DNA of 64,000 bases from Candidatus Binatia bacterium. Its GTDB lineage: Bacteria > Desulfobacterota > Binatia > UBA12015. A model generated the notes under the pieces. The model was not told the DNA's origin, did no database searches, and saw only the letters and a program-made list of their open reading frames with translations. Positions 60,609 through 64,000 of the stretch are shown piece by piece (the stretch's first letter is position 1; each line of letters starts with the position of its first letter). A program made the position numbers and the translations under genes. The stretch covers positions 62,001 through 126,000 of the forward strand of contig JAQWRY010000086.1 in NCBI GenBank assembly GCA_029243485.1, written 5' to 3'.

Positions 60609-61168
60609 GAGTCCGCTCCGTCGTCGTCCGGGTTGGGAAGCACCCACCCTCGAAGCTTCTTGACGGCGTGAAAGTAGTTCACCTTCGCCGACGCCTCCGA
60701 CGTGCCGAGGATCTCGCCGATGTCTCGGAAGGGCAGGTCATCACAGATCCGAAGAACGACTGCAGCTTTCTGCTTTTCCGGCAGGCGACCGACCATCTTC
60801 CCAAGTACGAGCCGATCCAAGGCGTGTCCGCCCGTCTTCGGCGCAACCGGTTCCGCGACCGAGTCCATTCCAACGGTGCGGCCGGACTTTCGGTAGAGCA
60901 TTCGGCATTCGTTGAGCGCGACGCCGTAAACCCAGGTCTTGAAGGACGCCTCGCCGCGGAAGTTTCCGATCTGACGGAAGGCGTTCAGGAAGGACGTCTG
61001 CACGACGTCCTGAGCCTCTTGCGGGCTCCCAGTCATACGTTGGGCCAATGCGAAGACCATCTTCTGATACCTGGCAACCAATATACCGAAGGCTTCTCGA
61101 TCTCCGCCCTGCACGAGTGCAACGACGTCGGTGTCATCGAGATCGCCCCCCGGCTTCGAGGAATCCAT
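60605..61168 (-). CDS. ECF RNA polymerase sigma factor (RpoE-like)
   Basis: This sigma-70 family protein has 187 residues. Region 2 includes FGILVARYQKMVFALAQRMTGS, AQDVVQTSFLNAF and FKTWVYGVALNECRMLYRK. Region 4 includes LPEKQKAAVVLRICDDLPFRDIGEILGTSEASAKVNYFHAVKKLR. It is translationally coupled to its anti-sigma gene. It probably drives its own operon together with envelope-stress or metal-response genes elsewhere. No GGAAC-type autoregulatory promoter could be assigned with confidence. Confidence 0.94.
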   Translation of the reverse strand: MDSSKPGGDLDDTDVVALVQGGDREAFGILVARYQKMVFALAQRMTGSPQEAQDVVQTSFLNAFRQIGNFRGEASFKTWVYGVALNECRMLYRKSGRTVGMDSVAEPVAPKTGGHALDRLVLGKMVGRLPEKQKAAVVLRICDDLPFRDIGEILGTSEASAKVNYFHAVKKLRGWVLPNPDDDGADS

Positions 61169-61499
61169 GCTCCGGCGCCTTCCCTACCGCGCTCCGGGTC
61201 GGCTCATGACCGACCTCAACCGCGCTCGGCACCCGCGCTCGGGAAGGGAATCCTCTCTCGCTTTCGATCCTGTCTGTCTCCCGGCCAGACAAGCAAGGAA
61301 TTTCGCCCGCAGGCACCTCGATTGTCCGGTCCGGCTTTCATCGTCACGTTCTCCTCGGGAATTTTGGGGTCCGACTGAGCCGATCTGTGACTCGAGTCTT
61401 CCGATGCATCGACCCCGACAAACGTAAAATCCCGGTGGAGGCAGCGTCACCAAAAAATCTCGAAATTCCAGGGAACTCTCAGATTTCAGTGGAGAATGC
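61169..61499. promoter_or_regulatory. 331-base region upstream of the sigma operon
   Basis: This region lies between the lpxA stop and the sigma start, both minus strand. It is AT-richer near 61420-61500 and probably holds the sigma operon promoter. The only frame of note is a 41-codon minus-strand one from ATG 61341 with GAGGAG upstream, which resembles nothing. Confidence 0.4.
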
Positions 61500-62339
61500 T
61501 CAACCATCGTCCGGCGGAGGCTCGGTCGCTTGGACCCGCGCCCGCGGTTCAGCAGAGCAGAAGCCATGGCGTCCGCCATCCAGGAACTCGAACAGTTGTG
61601 CAAGCTCTGGTGTCGTTCCAGCTTCCCCTTCGAGCTCGCTTTGCAGCTTCGCGCGCGCCCGGCCGAGGTTCGGGCGCCCAAAGAACAGGGCCCGGTAGGC
61701 CTTCCTCACTGCGATGATCCGTGGCCGCTCGAGACCCGCTCTCCGCAGCCCCACCACATTGACTCCCCGCAACGTGTTCACGTCCGCGGCGATACAAAAG
61801 GGGGGGACGTCCCGGCTCGCCGCGCACAGCCCCTGTAGCATCGCGAGGCGCCCGACGCGGGTATGCTGATGAACCACCGCATTGCCAGATACGAATGCAC
61901 GATCTCCCACCTCGACGTGACCACCAAGGAGGGCACCGTTCGCGAGCATCACGTGATCCGCCACCGTGCAGTTGTGGGCAACGTGGGTGTTCGCCATGAA
62001 GAAACAATCGCTGCCGATGCGTGTCTCCGTGCCGGCAGCCGTACCCCGGTGCACCGTACATCCCTCGCGAAAGACGTTTCGGTCCCCGATCGTCAAACCG
62101 GTCGGCGCGCCGTCGTAGCCGAGATCCTGCGGCTCGTTGCCGAGGAACACACCCATGTGGACGACGTTGTCTCGACCCAGCGTCGTCCCGCTACAGATGT
62201 AGGACTGCGCCTGAATTCTCGTACCGGCGCCGATCCGCACACCGGCTTCGATGACGGTGAAGGGCCCGACCGAGACGTCCGCCGCAAGCTCGGCTTCGGG
62301 ACTGACGAGCGCGCGCGGGTGGATCAGCGTCGAGGTCAC
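61500..62339 (-). CDS. lpxA: acyl-[ACP]-UDP-N-acetylglucosamine O-acyltransferase
   Basis: This 279-residue left-handed beta-helix enzyme catalyses the first step of lipid A synthesis, moving a 3-hydroxyacyl chain from ACP to UDP-GlcNAc. Hexapeptide repeats run from residue 5 to about 185. The catalytic His lies in the ANTHVAHNC region ([15 protein letters not shown]), and [13 protein letters not shown] is a typical LpxA loop. The C-terminal helical part from about 190 matches LpxA ([12 protein letters not shown]). The start is GTG at 62339, overlapping the yacG stop. It is separated from the usual lpxD/fabZ/lpxB neighbours. It shows that the cell makes LPS. Confidence 0.93.
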   Translation of the reverse strand: MTSTLIHPRALVSPEAELAADVSVGPFTVIEAGVRIGAGTRIQAQSYICSGTTLGRDNVVHMGVFLGNEPQDLGYDGAPTGLTIGDRNVFREGCTVHRGTAAGTETRIGSDCFFMANTHVAHNCTVADHVMLANGALLGGHVEVGDRAFVSGNAVVHQHTRVGRLAMLQGLCAASRDVPPFCIAADVNTLRGVNVVGLRRAGLERPRIIAVRKAYRALFFGRPNLGRARAKLQSELEGEAGTTPELAQLFEFLDGGRHGFCSAEPRARVQATEPPPDDG

Positions 62340-62515
62340 GAGGATTCATCTCCATCGTCGTCGGGCACGCCCCCCGGCTCTCCGGGAATGACGTACCGCT
62401 CATCCAGCCACGAACCCAGATCGATCAATCGGCATCGCTCGGAACAGAAGGGACGGGATTTCGCCTCCTTCCAGATCACCCCTGCGCCGCACTGTGGACA
62501 CTGAATCCTTCTCAT
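62336..62515 (-). CDS. yacG: YacG-like zinc protein (DNA gyrase inhibitor family)
   Basis: This small protein has 59 residues. CPQCG and [19 protein letters not shown] give the Cx2C...Cx3C zinc site and the tail typical of YacG. In Escherichia coli YacG binds and inhibits DNA gyrase; that role in other lineages is less certain. The last residues are acidic (DDDGDES). The stop overlaps the lpxA GTG start by 4 bases, so the two are coupled. Confidence 0.88.
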   Translation of the reverse strand: MRRIQCPQCGAGVIWKEAKSRPFCSERCRLIDLGSWLDERYVIPGEPGGVPDDDGDESS

Positions 62516-62592
62516 CGCGTCTCTAGACTCTACCACTTCGCTCGCCTCACGCATTGTGAAACGCCCGACCTGGACGTACTGTCGCGTCCATC

Positions 62593-63432
62593 GTGGGGAA
62601 GCTCGAAGGGCTGACGATCGTGGCGTTCGAGCGGCGAAGAGCCGTGGAGCTCGAGCGGCTACTCGCACGACACCAGGCAACCTTGGTCTCCGCGCCCGCG
62701 CTTCGGGAGATCCCGCTCTCCGAGAACCCCGAGGCTCTCCGCCTTGTCGACGAGCTCCAGTCGGGGACCATCGGCGCGATCATCCTCCTGACCGGAGTCG
62801 GCACGCGAGCGCTCGTGGAAGCCGTCGAGTCCCGATGCCCGCAGCCGCAGTTTATCGAGCTGCTCCGGAGCGTCCCTCTGATCGCGCGCGGACCGAAGCC
62901 CGTCGCGGCGCTCCGCGAGCTCGGCCTGACCGCCAGACTCCGCGCGCCGGAGCCCAATACGTGGAGAGAGATCCTGGCCGAACTCGACAAGAGCTTCCCC
63001 GTCGAGGGCCTGCGCGTAGCCGTCCAGGAGTATGGCCGCACGAATCCTCATCTCACGGCCGGACTCGAAGCCCGCGGCGCGACCCCGCTCCCGATCCCCG
63101 TCTATCGGTGGGGCCTCCCAGAAGACCTCGGGCCGCTGCACGGCGCCATCGAGCGGCTGATCCGCGGCGACGCGCAGGTCGTCGTCTTCACGACCGCTGT
63201 TCAGCTCGATCACCTTCTCGAGGTCGCGGGGGAAGCGGCCGACGAGGTCGTGCGAGCCCTCCGAGAGAACACCGTCGTGGCCTCGATCGGCCCGTCGGCG
63301 ACGGAGGCCCTTGTAGAGAAGGGGATCACGCCCGAGATCGAGCCGGAGCATCCGAAGCTCGGCTACCTCGTAGCCGCGATCGCCGAACGAGCAGCTGCGC
63401 TGGTCGCCGGCAAGGCCCGCCCCGGCTCGTGA
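62593..63432 (+). CDS. hemD: uroporphyrinogen-III synthase
   Basis: This 279-residue HemD-type two-domain protein cyclises hydroxymethylbilane with ring inversion in tetrapyrrole synthesis. The family is poorly conserved. Visible features are the N-terminal [33 protein letters not shown] in the first domain, the hinge, [18 protein letters not shown] in the second, and [17 protein letters not shown] near the C-terminus. The presence of hemE 45 bases downstream supports the assignment. The start is GTG at 62593. Confidence 0.87.
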   Translation: MGKLEGLTIVAFERRRAVELERLLARHQATLVSAPALREIPLSENPEALRLVDELQSGTIGAIILLTGVGTRALVEAVESRCPQPQFIELLRSVPLIARGPKPVAALRELGLTARLRAPEPNTWREILAELDKSFPVEGLRVAVQEYGRTNPHLTAGLEARGATPLPIPVYRWGLPEDLGPLHGAIERLIRGDAQVVVFTTAVQLDHLLEVAGEAADEVVRALRENTVVASIGPSATEALVEKGITPEIEPEHPKLGYLVAAIAERAAALVAGKARPGS

Positions 63433-63477
63433 AGCCCGAAGGTGCCAAAGCCAGTCGGCCCGATTAGGATGGGAACG

Positions 63478-64000
63478 ATGAGCTCCGACGCCCCATTCCT
63501 CCTCGCTTGCCGACGCCAGAAGACGCCGTTCACGCCAATCTGGATCATGCGCCAAGCCGGCCGCTACCTGCCCGAATACCGCGCCGTCCGCCAGCGGTTC
63601 AGCTTCCTCGAACTGTGCAAGACACCTGAGGCGGCGGCCGAGGTCACGATACAGCCGATCGATCTCGTCGGGACCGACGCGGCCATCCTCTTTGCCGACA
63701 TCCTGCTCATCCTGGAACCGCTGGGCCTCGGTCTCGAGTTCTCGCCGGGCGACGGGCCATCCCTCGCCAACCCCATTCGGAGCCCCGAGCAGGTCGCAAA
63801 GATGCCGCGGCCCGACGTTCAGGACTCGCTCTCCTACGTCTACGAGACCATCCGCCAGGTGCGCAGCGGGCTCGCCGACCGGGTGCCGCTCATCGGCTTT
63901 GCCGGTGCGCCGTTCACCCTGGCCTCCTACGCGATCGAAGGCGGCGGCTCGCGCAACTACCTCACCACGAAGCGCTTCCTCCTCGAGCACCCCGAGGCCT
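63478..64000 (+). CDS. hemE: uroporphyrinogen decarboxylase, 3' partial
   Basis: The first 174 residues of HemE are present and the gene runs off the window. It decarboxylates the four acetate groups of uroporphyrinogen III to give coproporphyrinogen III. PIWIMRQAGRYLPEYR is the highly conserved active-site segment. QPIDLVGTDAAILFADIL (with the catalytic Asp in FADIL) and GFAGAPFTLASYAIEGGGS follow as expected. The ATG at 63478 has AGGATGGG upstream. It forms an operon with hemD. Confidence 0.96.
   Translation, partial: MSSDAPFLLACRRQKTPFTPIWIMRQAGRYLPEYRAVRQRFSFLELCKTPEAAAEVTIQPIDLVGTDAAILFADILLILEPLGLGLEFSPGDGPSLANPIRSPEQVAKMPRPDVQDSLSYVYETIRQVRSGLADRVPLIGFAGAPFTLASYAIEGGGSRNYLTTKRFLLEHPEA

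Noticed and set aside
61216..61341. 41-codon minus-strand frame with a good GAGGAG site ahead of the sigma operon
   Set aside because: No similarity, low-complexity Arg-rich sequence, and it lies where a promoter and leader are expected.

Overview
The window reads as a chromosomal stretch of a high-GC, Gram-negative, free-living bacterium. LpxA (lipid A), several lipobox lipoproteins, an RND pump and an ECF/anti-sigma pair indicate an outer membrane. F420-type enzymes (a Ddn-like oxidoreductase and a luciferase-like monooxygenase), two wax-ester/diacylglycerol acyltransferases, a CaiB CoA-transferase and a disintegrin-like Cys-repeat protein together suggest an uncultured deltaproteobacterial-grade lineage (Myxococcota, Desulfobacterota or Binatota-like). 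That placement is inference. No rRNA, tRNA, CRISPR array or intact mobile element was seen.

Layout. 1-5.8 kb: end of a Cys-rich repeat protein, an amidase, MsrB, a nitronate monooxygenase and a lipoprotein hydrolase. 5.8-18.2 kb: a tightly packed ten-gene minus-strand operon for acyl-chain synthesis. In transcription order it encodes enoyl reductase, KAS III, FabA-type dehydratase, ketoreductase, FabZ-type dehydratase, KAS I/II, ACP, PlsC-type acyltransferase, phosphopantetheinyl transferase and a 1647-residue single-chain acetyl-CoA carboxylase. Most junctions are 4-base stop/start overlaps, and a TetR gene is divergent from the first gene. This is the most interesting part of the window. 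18.3-24.8 kb: an ethanolamine-type permease and a TetR-MFP-RND efflux operon. 24.9-28.2 kb: epimerase, CaiB transferase, a frameshifted small ORF and a Ddn-like protein. 28.4-32.3 kb: MarR with a perfect operator palindrome, then a soluble molybdopterin oxidoreductase and a di-iron oxygenase. 32.4-39.3 kb: haloalkane-dehalogenase-like lipoprotein, acyl-CoA carboxylase beta subunit, LolA-like protein, PadR and a luciferase-like monooxygenase. 39.3-50.8 kb: UvrA, SDR, MATE pump, an AGCS symporter/glycosyltransferase/WS-DGAT operon, an orphan receiver and a small charged protein. 52.4-64 kb: second molybdopterin oxidoreductase, GH20 hexosaminidase, second WS/DGAT, esterase, an ECF sigma/anti-sigma/periplasmic sensor-like trio, LpxA, YacG, HemD and the start of HemE.

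Between 28 and 52.3 kb, at least seven decayed gene remnants lie between intact genes: beta-lactamase, RTX-like, di-heme cytochrome-like, SDR, hybrid histidine kinase, ATPase/TPR regulator and methyltransferase. Several have lost internal segments as well as frame. Functionally the window is dominated by lipid and CoA-ester chemistry: fatty-acid assembly, malonyl-CoA-type carboxylation, wax ester or triacylglycerol formation, CoA transfer and esterases.
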